From Cohnella nanjingensis (GTDB lineage: Bacteria; Bacillota; Bacilli; Paenibacillales; Paenibacillaceae): 44,020 nucleotides of DNA. The stretch is from NCBI RefSeq assembly GCF_014212125.1, contig NZ_JACJVP010000043.1, forward strand, positions 49,106 through 93,125, read 5' to 3'. Position 1 is the stretch's first letter. Each line of letters starts with the position of its first letter. The notes beneath the pieces are model-generated. The model was not told where the DNA came from, did not search any database, and was given only the letters and a program-made list of their open reading frames with translations. A program made the position numbers and the translations under genes. Positions 34,692-43,913 of this stretch are shown here, in pieces.

Positions 34692-37046
34692 ATGGAATGG
34701 GATGCCGTTAACGCGACAAACGCAGATACGCCCAAGCTAAGGTTCTCCGGTCCCGCGTCCGCATGGGAGGAAGCGCTGCCGGTCGGCAACGGAAGGCTGG
34801 GCGCCATGATCTTCGGAGCCGCCCAAGGAGAACGAATCGCGCTTAACGAAGACAGCCTGTGGTACGGCGGACCGCGCGACCGCAACAACCCGGACGCGCT
34901 AGCCCACCTGGAGTCGATCCGGCGATGCCTGCGGGAAGGCCGGGTGGAGGAGGCTCAGCGGCTGTCGGTGCTGGCGCTGTCCGGCGTTCCGGAGACGCAG
35001 CGGCATTACGTGCCGCTGGGCGATCTGAACTTGACGTTCGGCCACGGCGGAGCGACGGAGGACTATGCGCGGGAGCTGGATCTCGCGACGGGCATCGCCC
35101 GCGTGCGCTACCGGGCGGGAGGCGTAGCGTTCAGCCGCGAAGCGTTCGCAAGCTATCCGGACGAAGCGCTAGTCATCCGTCTAACCGCGGACCGTCCCGG
35201 CGCGATCAGCTTCTCGGCGCGACTGACCCGCGGGCCGAACAACCGCTATTACGACGAGATGGCGCGGGCGGACGAGGCGACGCTCGTCATGCGGGGCAAC
35301 GGAGGCGGCACGGGAGGCGTAGACTTCCGGACGGCGCTGCGGGCGAACGCGGAAGGAGGAAGCGCGAGGATCGTCGGCGAGCGTCTGCTGGTCGAGGGCG
35401 CCGACCGCGTGACGCTCGTCCTGACGGCCGCGACGTCGTTCCGCTATGCGGATCCGGAGGCCGAAGCGCTGCGGGCCGCGGACAAGGCGAGCCGGATGCG
35501 GTATGATCAGCTGAAGCGGCGGCAGGAAGACGACGTCCGGGCGCTGATGGACCGGGTCTCGCTGCGCCTCGGGACTGCGGAGCGCGAACGGGACGCGCTG
35601 CCGACGGACGTTCGGCTGGAGCGGGTACGCGGCGGCGCGGAGGATGCGGGGCTGGCGGCGCTCTATTATCAATTCGGGCGCTATCTGCTCGTCGCCAGCA
35701 GCAGGCCGGGGTCGCTGCCGGCCAACCTCCAAGGGATCTGGAACGACCGGATCCTGCCGCCGTGGGACAGCAAGTACACGATCAATATCAATACCCAGAT
35801 GAACTACTGGCCGGCCGAGAGCGGCAATCTGGCCGAATGCCACGAGCCGCTGTTCGATCTGATCGAACGGATGCGCGAACCGGGGCGGCGTACCGCGAAG
35901 ATCATGTACGGAGCGGCGGGCTTCGTCGCGCACCATAATACCGATCTGTGGGCGGATACGGCGCCTCAGGACTTGTACGTTCCGGCGACCTATTGGCCGA
36001 TGGGCGCGGCATGGCTGTGCCTGCATTTGTGGGAGCACTACGTCTACGGCTTGGATCGGACCTTCCTGGAGCGGGCATATCCTACGCTGCGGGAAGCGGC
36101 CGAATTTTTCGTCGATGCGCTCGTCGAGCTGCCGGACGGGAGGGTCGCGACCTCTCCTTCGGTATCGCCGGAGAATACATATCTGCTCTCGGACGGGAAG
36201 GCCGGCATCCTGTGCGAAGGACCCGCGATGGACGGCCAGATTCTGCATGAGCTGTTCTCCGCTTGCATCCAAGCCGCGGGGACGCTCGGGACCGATGCGG
36301 CATTCGCCGCTAGGCTGACGGAGCTCAGGGATCGTCTGCCGCGGCCCGCGATCGGCAAGCACGGCCAGCTGCTGGAGTGGCTGGACGATTACGAGGAATC
36401 GGAGCCCGGTCACCGGCATATCTCGCATCTGTTCGCGCTTCATCCCGGCACGGGATGGTCGGTCCGAAGCACGCCCGATTGGACGGCCGCCGCCAGGGTC
36501 ACGCTAGAGCGGCGTCTCGCGAGCGGCGGCGGGCACACCGGCTGGAGCCGGGCTTGGATCGTGAATCTATGGGCGCGGCTCGAAGACGGGGAGCGGGCCT
36601 ACGAGAATCTGGAGGCGCTGCTCGCGCACTCTACGCTGCCCAACCTGTTCGACAACCATCCGCCGTTCCAGATCGACGGCAACTTCGGCGGCGCCGCGGG
36701 CATCGCCGAGATGCTGCTGCAGAGCCATGAGGGCGAGCTGCATCTGCTACCTGCCCTGCCTTCCGCCTGGCGAGAGGGAGAAGCGCGCGGACTGCGGGCG
36801 AGAGGAGGGTACGAGGTCAGCCTCGTCTGGACGGACGGCGTCCTGGCCGAAGCCCGGATCCTTCCGCGCCGGGATGGCGAATGCGTCGTACGCGCGCGGG
36901 GCGAATTCGACGTCCTGACGGGAGATGCCGCCGCGGATCATGCCGTCGAGGCCGTCTTGGACGGCGAAGGCCGGCTGCGGTGGTCCGTCCGGGCGGGGGC
37001 GGCGTACGTCCTGAAGCCGCGCAGCGAATCGCGAAGAGAGGCCTGA
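34692..37046 (+). CDS. GH95 alpha-L-fucosidase-like glycosidase
   Basis: A 784-aa protein of the GH95 type, without a signal peptide. N-terminal beta domain: EEALPVGNGRLGAMIFG, then LNEDSLWYGGPRDRNN. Catalytic (alpha/alpha)6 domain: QMNYWPAESGNLAECHEPL, HHNTDLW, HRHISHLFALHPG and DGNFGGAAGIAEMLLQS, all hallmark stretches. GH95 includes alpha-1,2-L-fucosidases and alpha-L-galactosidases. AGGAG lies 12 bp before the ATG, a little far. It is divergent from the AraC gene and convergent with the sensor-regulator gene. Very rich in G+C. Confidence 0.9.
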   Translation: MEWDAVNATNADTPKLRFSGPASAWEEALPVGNGRLGAMIFGAAQGERIALNEDSLWYGGPRDRNNPDALAHLESIRRCLREGRVEEAQRLSVLALSGVPETQRHYVPLGDLNLTFGHGGATEDYARELDLATGIARVRYRAGGVAFSREAFASYPDEALVIRLTADRPGAISFSARLTRGPNNRYYDEMARADEATLVMRGNGGGTGGVDFRTALRANAEGGSARIVGERLLVEGADRVTLVLTAATSFRYADPEAEALRAADKASRMRYDQLKRRQEDDVRALMDRVSLRLGTAERERDALPTDVRLERVRGGAEDAGLAALYYQFGRYLLVASSRPGSLPANLQGIWNDRILPPWDSKYTININTQMNYWPAESGNLAECHEPLFDLIERMREPGRRTAKIMYGAAGFVAHHNTDLWADTAPQDLYVPATYWPMGAAWLCLHLWEHYVYGLDRTFLERAYPTLREAAEFFVDALVELPDGRVATSPSVSPENTYLLSDGKAGILCEGPAMDGQILHELFSACIQAAGTLGTDAAFAARLTELRDRLPRPAIGKHGQLLEWLDDYEESEPGHRHISHLFALHPGTGWSVRSTPDWTAAARVTLERRLASGGGHTGWSRAWIVNLWARLEDGERAYENLEALLAHSTLPNLFDNHPPFQIDGNFGGAAGIAEMLLQSHEGELHLLPALPSAWREGEARGLRARGGYEVSLVWTDGVLAEARILPRRDGECVVRARGEFDVLTGDAAADHAVEAVLDGEGRLRWSVRAGAAYVLKPRSESRREA

Positions 37047-37074
37047 GGGAGATTCGCTCCCCGAAGGCACGCCG

Positions 37075-37112
37075 AACAGGCGGGACAGATGACGTCATCT
37101 GTCCCGCCTGTT
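37075..37112. terminator. Perfect 38-bp palindrome between convergent genes
   Basis: Bases 37075-37093 are the exact reverse complement of 37094-37112, with no spacer, centred on GAC|GTC. It separates the GH95 gene from the convergent regulator gene, so a bidirectional terminator is likely, though there is no T run. A protein-binding site is the alternative. Confidence 0.65.
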
Positions 37113-37154
37113 GTCGTATAGGGGGGGCGCGAGCGAACCCTATACACGTGCCCG

Positions 37155-39491
37155 CTAGCGGCTGTTCCTCTTCGGCTCCTTCTCCGAGAGCGAATATTCC
37201 CGGTAGGCGGTGGGCGTCATGCCCACCTCCTTCTTGAAGGCGGAGTAGAAGTGGCTGCTGTTGATGTACCCGCACATCTGTGCGACGTCGCTGACCTTGT
37301 ACTCGTCGCTCTGCAGGAAGTCCTTGGCTTTGCCGATGCGGATCTTGCGGATGTATTCGCCGGAGTTGATGCCGGTCATCTCCTTGAAGAGCTTGGAGAA
37401 GTAGTTCGGCGTATATCCGGCCACCTCCGCCAGCACCTCCACGCTCAAGTTGCTGTCCGCGAAGTTGTCCTGGATATACTGCATCGTCTCCTCGATCTTG
37501 CGGTAGAACTTGTTCTCCTTCAGTTGCTGGATGCTCTCCAGGTTGCCCCGGTAGTCCTCGAACCGCTTCAGGAGCCATGCTCGGGCTTGCTCGAGCGTCT
37601 CCATCTCGGTGAAGATCAGGTTCAGCTCGCCGAATTGCATGCCTAGCTTCTTGTTCTCGTCGTTAATCGTCTGATTCATCTGGGTGATGCAGACGAGGAG
37701 AATATGGAACAAGGCTTGAATCGCGTCCGAATGCACGTAGCCCTTGAGTAGTCCGGTCATGCTATCCAAGCCCTGGACGAAGCTCTCCCGGTCGTTGCGC
37801 TTGATGGCGGAGATCAGCTTGTCCTCGATCTCGATCGGCAAGCCGTAGCTTCTCGACAGGGTCTCTTCGACGAGCTGCGGATAGATGATCCGGTTCGGTC
37901 CGAGGACGAATCGCTGCTGAATCATCTCCAGCGCCTGGCGGTACGCATGCGGGCAATCTCCCCAAGCGTCGATCGGGTCGCTCACGCCGACGCTGACGGT
38001 GATGCCGATCGTGACGGCAATCGAATCTTTGACGTTGGCGAGCTTGGCCAGCAGGTGCCGGAAGCCGTCCTCGGCGCCGTTCGCTTCGTTGATCAACAGC
38101 GCGATCTCGCCCTTGGGCATCTGCAAGACTTCGTATCGGAGCTCGTCGCTGAGCAGCTCGGCGATGCTCTGGAACAGGACCGACTCGTATAAGGTCATGC
38201 TCTGGGCGTCCAATTGCGAATAGCCGTCGATCTTGAAGACGCAGACCAGCAGCCGGTCCAAGTCGATGCGCAGCCTCCATTCGTCCGCATGCAAGGCGAC
38301 CGACGGTTCGTCCGGTCCGGCGGAGATCAACGCCCGGCGCAGGAAGTTGTCCTTCATGAGCTGCAGGCTGTCGCGATTTTTGTCCTCCAGGGACTGCATA
38401 TGCTGCAGCGTCTCCGCATAGACCCGGCCGATCAAGGAGATGTCGCTCGAGACGGCGCTCCCGACATTGAACTGGGAGCGCTTGAACAGTTCGGTGAGCC
38501 GCTGGACGGGATTGTACAGCTTTTTGGAGATGAGGAACGTCAAGGCCAGGCAGAACAACAGAATGGACAGGCAGACGACCAGCAGGGCGTTGCGCTTGTC
38601 CTGGATCGGCTTCACCAAGCTGTGATAAGGGGTCGCGCTCAGAATGTACCAGCTCGTCGTCCGGTTTTTCACGAAGGTCACGAGAGATTGATGATGCCCT
38701 TCGTCGTCGATGACGTCGCCGGCGTCGGCCGCGGCCGCGGCGCTCAGCACGGCTTCGAACGAGGCGGTTCCCTTCACGCTGCCGCCGATCTGAGCGACGT
38801 CGCTGTGGGCGATGAGCGTCCCCGCCTCGTCCGCGAACAGGAGCTGATCCCCGCTCTTGGACAGGTAGTCCCGCACGAGCAGGTTATCGTCCAGGTTGAT
38901 GATGACGGTCTGCTGCTGGCCGTTCATGCTGCGGTTCGTATATTCCATGCTGATGACGTAGTTCGCGTTTTTATCGGTCAAGAAGCTTTTCGCAGCGTTC
39001 GTATTTTCCAATCGGGTCAAGTAGATCGTTCTTGCGTCGTTGACGCTTTTCTGAAAGCTCGCGTCCCGCTTCAGAAATCCTTGGGCGTCGAAGCCGGGCT
39101 CGCCTTCGACGATATACTCGTTGATCGAGGAGTTGTAGACGAAGATCGAATGAATGTACGGGTTGATCTGACGGATGTTCCGGATCTGGATCCGGGCTTT
39201 GTTGTTGATCAGCTCGTCGTTGCTCCTGGAAGCCAGGAAGAAGTTAATGTCCGTGTTGATCTCCAGATTCAAATAGATTTGATCCATCTCTTTAAACAAA
39301 TTGTCGATATTCTCGCTGAGCATCTCCAGTCCTTTGACCTGTTCCTGGGACAGCTGGCCGTAGAGCGTCTTGGCGTACAAATTGGAGAAGATCAGGGTAA
39401 TCGTGACGATGATGATCATCACCAGGATCGTAAAGGACAATAGTATGCGAGCGAATAAGGAATCGAGCTTGAATCTGGCAAACGACAACAT
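37155..39491 (-). CDS. Membrane-bound AraC-type sensor-regulator
   Basis: A 778-aa one-component regulator. Membrane segments lie at about 16-37 and 300-321, with a Cache-like extracytoplasmic domain between. A linker and middle region follow, and the C-terminal AraC double helix-turn-helix is at about 660-765 (LSVEVLAEVAGYTPNYFSKL, VSDVAQMCGYINSSHFYSAF). The protein would sense a sugar outside the cell and bind DNA while still in the membrane. It follows the importer genes on the same strand, beyond a terminator. ATG 39491 has a G-rich stretch upstream but no perfect ribosome binding site. Confidence 0.9.
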   Translation of the reverse strand: MLSFARFKLDSLFARILLSFTILVMIIIVTITLIFSNLYAKTLYGQLSQEQVKGLEMLSENIDNLFKEMDQIYLNLEINTDINFFLASRSNDELINNKARIQIRNIRQINPYIHSIFVYNSSINEYIVEGEPGFDAQGFLKRDASFQKSVNDARTIYLTRLENTNAAKSFLTDKNANYVISMEYTNRSMNGQQQTVIINLDDNLLVRDYLSKSGDQLLFADEAGTLIAHSDVAQIGGSVKGTASFEAVLSAAAAADAGDVIDDEGHHQSLVTFVKNRTTSWYILSATPYHSLVKPIQDKRNALLVVCLSILLFCLALTFLISKKLYNPVQRLTELFKRSQFNVGSAVSSDISLIGRVYAETLQHMQSLEDKNRDSLQLMKDNFLRRALISAGPDEPSVALHADEWRLRIDLDRLLVCVFKIDGYSQLDAQSMTLYESVLFQSIAELLSDELRYEVLQMPKGEIALLINEANGAEDGFRHLLAKLANVKDSIAVTIGITVSVGVSDPIDAWGDCPHAYRQALEMIQQRFVLGPNRIIYPQLVEETLSRSYGLPIEIEDKLISAIKRNDRESFVQGLDSMTGLLKGYVHSDAIQALFHILLVCITQMNQTINDENKKLGMQFGELNLIFTEMETLEQARAWLLKRFEDYRGNLESIQQLKENKFYRKIEETMQYIQDNFADSNLSVEVLAEVAGYTPNYFSKLFKEMTGINSGEYIRKIRIGKAKDFLQSDEYKVSDVAQMCGYINSSHFYSAFKKEVGMTPTAYREYSLSEKEPKRNSR

Positions 39492-39557
39492 CGATTGACC
39501 CCCCGCCCCTGCATGATAAGCGCTTTCCTAAGACGATTACTTAGTATAAACGAAAAG

Positions 39558-39596
39558 GATCGCGAATGGCTAATGTAAAAGTCGCCATTCGCGATC
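39558..39596 (-). terminator. Terminator of the importer operon
   Basis: Perfect 13-bp arms GATCGCGAATGGC (39558-39570) and GCCATTCGCGATC (39584-39596), followed on the minus strand by CTTTTCG. Confidence 0.85.
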
Positions 39597-39638
39597 GGTA
39601 TGGCTCATGCGGCCTGCCGGCGTCAGCCGGACGAGGCG

Positions 39639-41222
39639 TTACGGGCTCTTGGACAGGAAGGCGTCCAGCTGCTTCTGCACCTCGGCAACGATCTTATCCG
39701 TTCCGGCATCCTTCTCCTTGGCGATGAAGTCGGAGACGCCTTTGTCGACGTCCTTGACGTTGATGCCGGTCATGAGCAGTTGGCCGAGCTCGCTCAGCAC
39801 TTGCTCCCGCTTCGCGCTCTCCGTCTTGATGTTCGTCTGGTCGGGGACGAAGTAGTTGACGGTGGAGGAGATGTTGACCGGACGGTTGATGAAGTCGTTG
39901 TACTGCTTGTAATAGTTTGCCGTGCGCTGGGAGTCTTCTTTCTGGAACTCCGGACGCCAGAAGCCCCATTGGCCGGCCCAGTCGAGATAGTTCGTCGGCT
40001 GGCCGTTGCCTTGGCCCGGCATGTAGGAGACTTTGTTGCCATCCAGTTTGTACGTCTTGTCTACGATGCCGTAGATGACGGCGTCGTACAGCTTCTGGTT
40101 CGTCGTGATCTGCTCGAGGAACATGAGCGCCCGCTCGGGATTGGCGGCGTTCTTGTTGATGGCGACCGCGTTGCCGAGCGGCGATTCGAGCACCCATTTA
40201 TGATCCGGATAGAATTCGGACCACGTCTTGACGGCGCCCTGCGATTCGATTTCGGGCTTGAACGGATGCGGATTCTCCAGGATGCCGCCGTCGATCTGGT
40301 TGATGGCGGCGCCCATCGTGCCCGCGCTGAAGTCGGCTTCCGTACCTTTGGTCGCCAGCAGATTTTTCGGAATGATGCCGTCTTGATTCCATTTTTTCGT
40401 GTAGGTCACGTATTCCTTGAACGCTTCGGTCTGCTCCCATGGGATGACGGCATGCTTCGGATCGTCGATCTTGACGACCAGTCCGTGGAAGTTCAGATCC
40501 TCGTAGCCGTATTTCTCGAGGAATACGCGGTCGATGTCGTTGAACCACGAGTCCGGGCGGAACGAGATCGGGAGAATCTGCGGCGATGCCGTCTTCAGGG
40601 CGTGCAGCATGGCGTCCAGATCTTCGACCGTCTCGACTTTGTCCTTCGTATAGCCGCCCTTCTTGGCAAGATCGCCGCGGTACCACACGATCGGCTTGCT
40701 GGTTTTCTTGATCGTCCACGGCGCGGCATAGACGCGGCCGTCGACCTTGATCGGATCGAGCAGATTGTTGTCGGTATACTGCTTGTATAGCGTCGGCGCA
40801 TACTTGGGCAGCAGATCGGTCATATCGAGGTAGCCGCCGCGGTTCATGGCGTTCGGGAAGTCTTCCCAGTTGGCGTCGAAGTTCAGGTCGTAGTCGTCGC
40901 CGGACGACTGCAGCAGCTTCATCTTGTCCTTGTAGTCGTTCCAGTTCACGAAGTTGATCTCGAATTTGGCGTTGAGCGTATCCTTCGTCAGCTCGGAGAC
41001 GTACTTCCAGACTTCGTCCGTCGCTTGCGGCTTGTCGCCCGGAAAGTAGAAGCGAAGTGTAACCGGTTTCAGTTTTTCGCCTTGCGCGCTTGTCGCATCT
41101 CCGGTGCCGGAGGCGCTGCCTGCCGCGTCGTTCCCTTTGTCGTTCCCGCCGCAAGCGGTCAGCGATACCGCTACGAGAGCGGCCGCCATGCTTCCGGCGA
41201 TCCATTTGCTTTTCCTAGCCAT
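39639..41222 (-). CDS. Extracellular solute-binding lipoprotein
   Basis: A 527-aa lipoprotein. Signal MARKSKWIAGSMAAALVAVS with lipobox LTAC; the lipidated cysteine is near residue 24, followed by a Gly/Asp/Ser linker. The binding domain is of the family found with LplB/YtcP permeases (ETVEDLDAMLHALKTASPQI, NAVAINKNAANPERALMFLE). It captures a sugar for the two permeases encoded just upstream. The start at 41222 follows AGGGGG by 9 bp; a longer frame to 41279 lacks such a signal. Third gene of the operon. Confidence 0.92.
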   Translation of the reverse strand: MARKSKWIAGSMAAALVAVSLTACGGNDKGNDAAGSASGTGDATSAQGEKLKPVTLRFYFPGDKPQATDEVWKYVSELTKDTLNAKFEINFVNWNDYKDKMKLLQSSGDDYDLNFDANWEDFPNAMNRGGYLDMTDLLPKYAPTLYKQYTDNNLLDPIKVDGRVYAAPWTIKKTSKPIVWYRGDLAKKGGYTKDKVETVEDLDAMLHALKTASPQILPISFRPDSWFNDIDRVFLEKYGYEDLNFHGLVVKIDDPKHAVIPWEQTEAFKEYVTYTKKWNQDGIIPKNLLATKGTEADFSAGTMGAAINQIDGGILENPHPFKPEIESQGAVKTWSEFYPDHKWVLESPLGNAVAINKNAANPERALMFLEQITTNQKLYDAVIYGIVDKTYKLDGNKVSYMPGQGNGQPTNYLDWAGQWGFWRPEFQKEDSQRTANYYKQYNDFINRPVNISSTVNYFVPDQTNIKTESAKREQVLSELGQLLMTGINVKDVDKGVSDFIAKEKDAGTDKIVAEVQKQLDAFLSKSP

Positions 41223-41304
41223 GTTGAAGTTCCCCCTGTCGATAAAATGTTTATACGCTATACGGCGGATGCCGGTCAAGCCTGTTGGAAGGGAGGGGGC
41301 GGCC

Positions 41305-42186
41305 TTAGCCTTTGACCGCGCCCATCATGAGACCTTTGACGAAGTAACGCTGCAGGAACGGATAGAGGAAGATGATCGGGCCGATCGTAATGATCGTCGC
41401 GGCCATCTTGACGCCTTCGCGCGGCACCATTTGATCGATGCTGGTCGCCAGGATGCTGGAGTTCGCCAGGTAATCCACGTTCGAGACGATCGTCCGGAGC
41501 AGCAGCTGAAGCGGCTGGAGCTCGGTCTTGTCGATCAGCATCAATCCGAGCCACCAATCGTTCCAGTAGGCGAGGGCGATGAAGAGACCGACGGACGCGA
41601 AAACGGGAACCGAGAGCGGCAGCACGATGGACCAGAGCGTCCGGACTTCGCCGGCGCCGTCGATCTTGGCGGACTCGTGCATCTCCTCCGGGATCGACGA
41701 GAAGTAGTTGCGCATCAGGAAGATGTTGAAGCCGTTCACCAGAGAAGGCAGAATCAGCGCCCACAGATTGTTGTGCAGGTGCAGATACTTGACGCAGATA
41801 ATGTACCAAGGCACCATGCCGCCGTTGAACAGCAGCGTGAGGAGCACGTAACCCGAGATGAAGTTGCGGTATTTGAGCCTGCGCAGCGAGATGGGATAGG
41901 CAAGCATCGCGCTGATGGCGAGGCTCGCGATCGTGCCGACCACGGTGACGAGACCGGTAATCTTGTAGCCGGTCAAGACGACGTCCATCCGCTGGAACAG
42001 GTAGCGGTAAGCCGAGAAGTCGAAGTGCTTGGGGTAGATATTATACCCGCTTGTCAGAATATCCGTCTCCCGCGTCATGGAGCTCGCGAGGATGATGACG
42101 AACGGAACGACGCAGAACAGGGCCATCAGGATGACGACGGCGTACAGGACGATTTGTCCCGGGTGAACCGCTGAACGTGCTTTCAT
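41305..42186 (-). CDS. Carbohydrate ABC transporter permease, YtcP type
   Basis: A 293-aa permease with six membrane segments; EAA loop EEMHESAKIDGAGEVRTLWS; end FVKGLMMGAVKG. Start at ATG 42186, with GGAGG 8 bp upstream; an earlier in-frame start at 42201 overlaps that site. Middle gene of the importer operon. No ATPase is encoded nearby. Confidence 0.93.
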   Translation of the reverse strand: MKARSAVHPGQIVLYAVVILMALFCVVPFVIILASSMTRETDILTSGYNIYPKHFDFSAYRYLFQRMDVVLTGYKITGLVTVVGTIASLAISAMLAYPISLRRLKYRNFISGYVLLTLLFNGGMVPWYIICVKYLHLHNNLWALILPSLVNGFNIFLMRNYFSSIPEEMHESAKIDGAGEVRTLWSIVLPLSVPVFASVGLFIALAYWNDWWLGLMLIDKTELQPLQLLLRTIVSNVDYLANSSILATSIDQMVPREGVKMAATIITIGPIIFLYPFLQRYFVKGLMMGAVKG

Positions 42187-42217
42187 GTTATGGACCTCCA
42201 TTTGAAGCGATTCGGGA

Positions 42218-43129
42218 TCAGAATAAGGCGGAACCGCTCTCGTACTTGCGGGCGACGCGGTTGCTGAAGTAGACCAGAACGAAGGCCAGCACGGATTGAT
42301 AGAAGTTGGCCGCGGCCGACATGCCCATGTCCCCGGAGCCCTTCAGGCTGCGGAAGACGAACGTGTCGATGACGTCCACCGTCGGATAGAGCTGGGCGCT
42401 GTCGCCGACGAGCGAGTAGAACATGCCGAAGTCCGAGTTCATGATGTGGCCGATCGCGAGCAGGGTCAGCACGACGATGGTCGGACGCAGCAGCGGGATC
42501 GTAATATACCGGATCTGCTGCAGCTTGGTCGCGCCGTCGATGCGCGCGGATTCGTACAGCGTGTGGTCGATGCCCGTCAGCGTCGCCAGATAGATGATGC
42601 TGTTGTAGCCGACGCTTTTCCACACGAAGATGATCAGGATCAAGACGGGCCAAGCCTCCGGCCGCGCGTACCAGTCGACCTTCTCCGCGCCGAACTTGGC
42701 GATCAGCTCGCTGACCATGCCGTGCTCGTAGTTCAGCAGGTTGTAGGCGAATACGCCGACGACGATCCACGAGATGAAGTAAGGCAGCAGCGTGAGCGAC
42801 TGCGCCGTCCGTTTGAACCACATCGACTTGATCTCGTTGAACAGGATGGCGAGGCCCACGTTCACGCAGGTGCCGACGAAGATGAACAGCAGGTTCAGCA
42901 GGATCGTATTGCGGGTGACGCGCACCCAGTTGTCCGAAGTGAAGAAGTATCGGAAATTCTCGTAGAGGGGATGCATCCAGGGACTGGCGAAGATGCCGTT
43001 GCTTAGATTGAAGTTTTTGAAAGCGATGATGATGCCGGCCATCGGGAAGTAATTGAAAAACAGAAGGAAAAGCATGGCCGGGAGGGTCATCAAATAAAGC
43101 GCTTTGTTTTTGGTAAGCTCGCGTAACAA
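42218..43129 (-). CDS. Carbohydrate ABC transporter permease, LplB type
   Basis: A 303-aa permease. First membrane segment LYLMTLPAMLFLLFFNYFPM; EAA loop ESARIDGATKLQQIRYITIP. First gene of the importer operon. The start appears to be TTG 43129, with GGAGAG about 10 bp upstream. It is preceded by a near-perfect cre box. Confidence 0.9.
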   Translation of the reverse strand: MLRELTKNKALYLMTLPAMLFLLFFNYFPMAGIIIAFKNFNLSNGIFASPWMHPLYENFRYFFTSDNWVRVTRNTILLNLLFIFVGTCVNVGLAILFNEIKSMWFKRTAQSLTLLPYFISWIVVGVFAYNLLNYEHGMVSELIAKFGAEKVDWYARPEAWPVLILIIFVWKSVGYNSIIYLATLTGIDHTLYESARIDGATKLQQIRYITIPLLRPTIVVLTLLAIGHIMNSDFGMFYSLVGDSAQLYPTVDVIDTFVFRSLKGSGDMGMSAAANFYQSVLAFVLVYFSNRVARKYESGSALF

Positions 43130-43199
43130 GAAATCATCACTCTCCGTTCATTCTGGGGCTGACTGGTTGCTCGCCGGCGGCCGTTCGTCCGGCATGCCG

Positions 43200-43213
43200 T
43201 GAATCCGTTTACA
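43200..43213 (-). promoter_or_regulatory. cre-like box before the importer operon
   Basis: On the minus strand TGTAAACGGATTCA matches the cre consensus TGWAANCGNTNWCA except for one base (A for T at position 10). It lies about 70 bp before the first permease gene, a position suited to CcpA repression. Confidence 0.5.
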
Positions 43214-43761
43214 AATTCAAGTTATCACGCCCCGAGGAGGTTTTAAACTTCGCCTTCGGGTGATTTTGTTGCAGTTTCTAAGATGAATCGACTTGTTCAA
43301 ACTACGATTTGGTTGGTTTTTCTCGCTTGGGAAGGCTGTCCGGCGGCGGAAATCGGGCATTGTGGGATGGAATGGGAGATGCTGGGCGAGTGACGCGGCG
43401 AGGGAAAGGAGATCGCTGCGGGAATGCCGAAAAGCCGCAGGCTCGTAGGGGGAGCTTGCGGCTTCTGACTTTGGGGACGAGACAGCAAGATAAACATCCT
43501 GGCGCTAAGTGGAGCGTATGTTCGATTTCGGAGCTTAAAAAATCCGTCAATGACGGATGCTCCCCCTAAGGGTCAACGGTATAGCTTATGAATTTCTTCG
43601 GGAATCCCGCATTGGTTCAAGAAGGAATGCAGCGTCGCGTCGGTTTTTATGAAAATGGGGCTGGCCATTATCGCTTTCAGGGCTTACACACCTAATAGTC
43701 GTACGGAATATTCGTCTTCGGTTGGGCAAAGGTCGCCCGGAATTCATCGGCTGGGACCTGT
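43214..43761. other. Intergenic region with hairpins, no gene seen
   Basis: Arms AAGCCGCAGGCTC (43432-43444) and GAGCTTGCGGCTT (43452-43464) make a hairpin with one G-T pair. ATCCGT/ACGGAT (43542-43547 and 43553-43558), followed on the minus strand by TTTTTT, looks like a weak terminator for something transcribed from the right. No protein is convincing. Confidence 0.45.
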
Positions 43762-43913
43762 CCGGTGGTGCTTACTTTGGTGCTTGTCGGTGGTGCTCGC
43801 CGTGGTGCTTTATGGTGGTGACTTGATGGTGGTGCTTGATGGTGGTGCTCGCCGATGGTGCTCGCTGGTGGTTCTTTCTCGTGGTTCTTTCTCGTGGTTC
43901 TTTCTCGTGGTGC
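43762..43913. repeat. Degenerate GGTGGTGCT repeat with a 13-bp perfect triplet
   Basis: GGTGGTGCT-like units recur irregularly at 43762-43870. TTCTTTCTCGTGG then occurs three times exactly (43872-43884, 43885-43897, 43898-43910). Open frames across it are only the repeat translated. From here to 44020 no gene is seen. Confidence 0.8.

Noticed and set aside
39515..39528. cre-like GATAAGCGCTTTCC before the membrane AraC gene
   Set aside because: Three mismatches to consensus, including both first bases; too weak to list.
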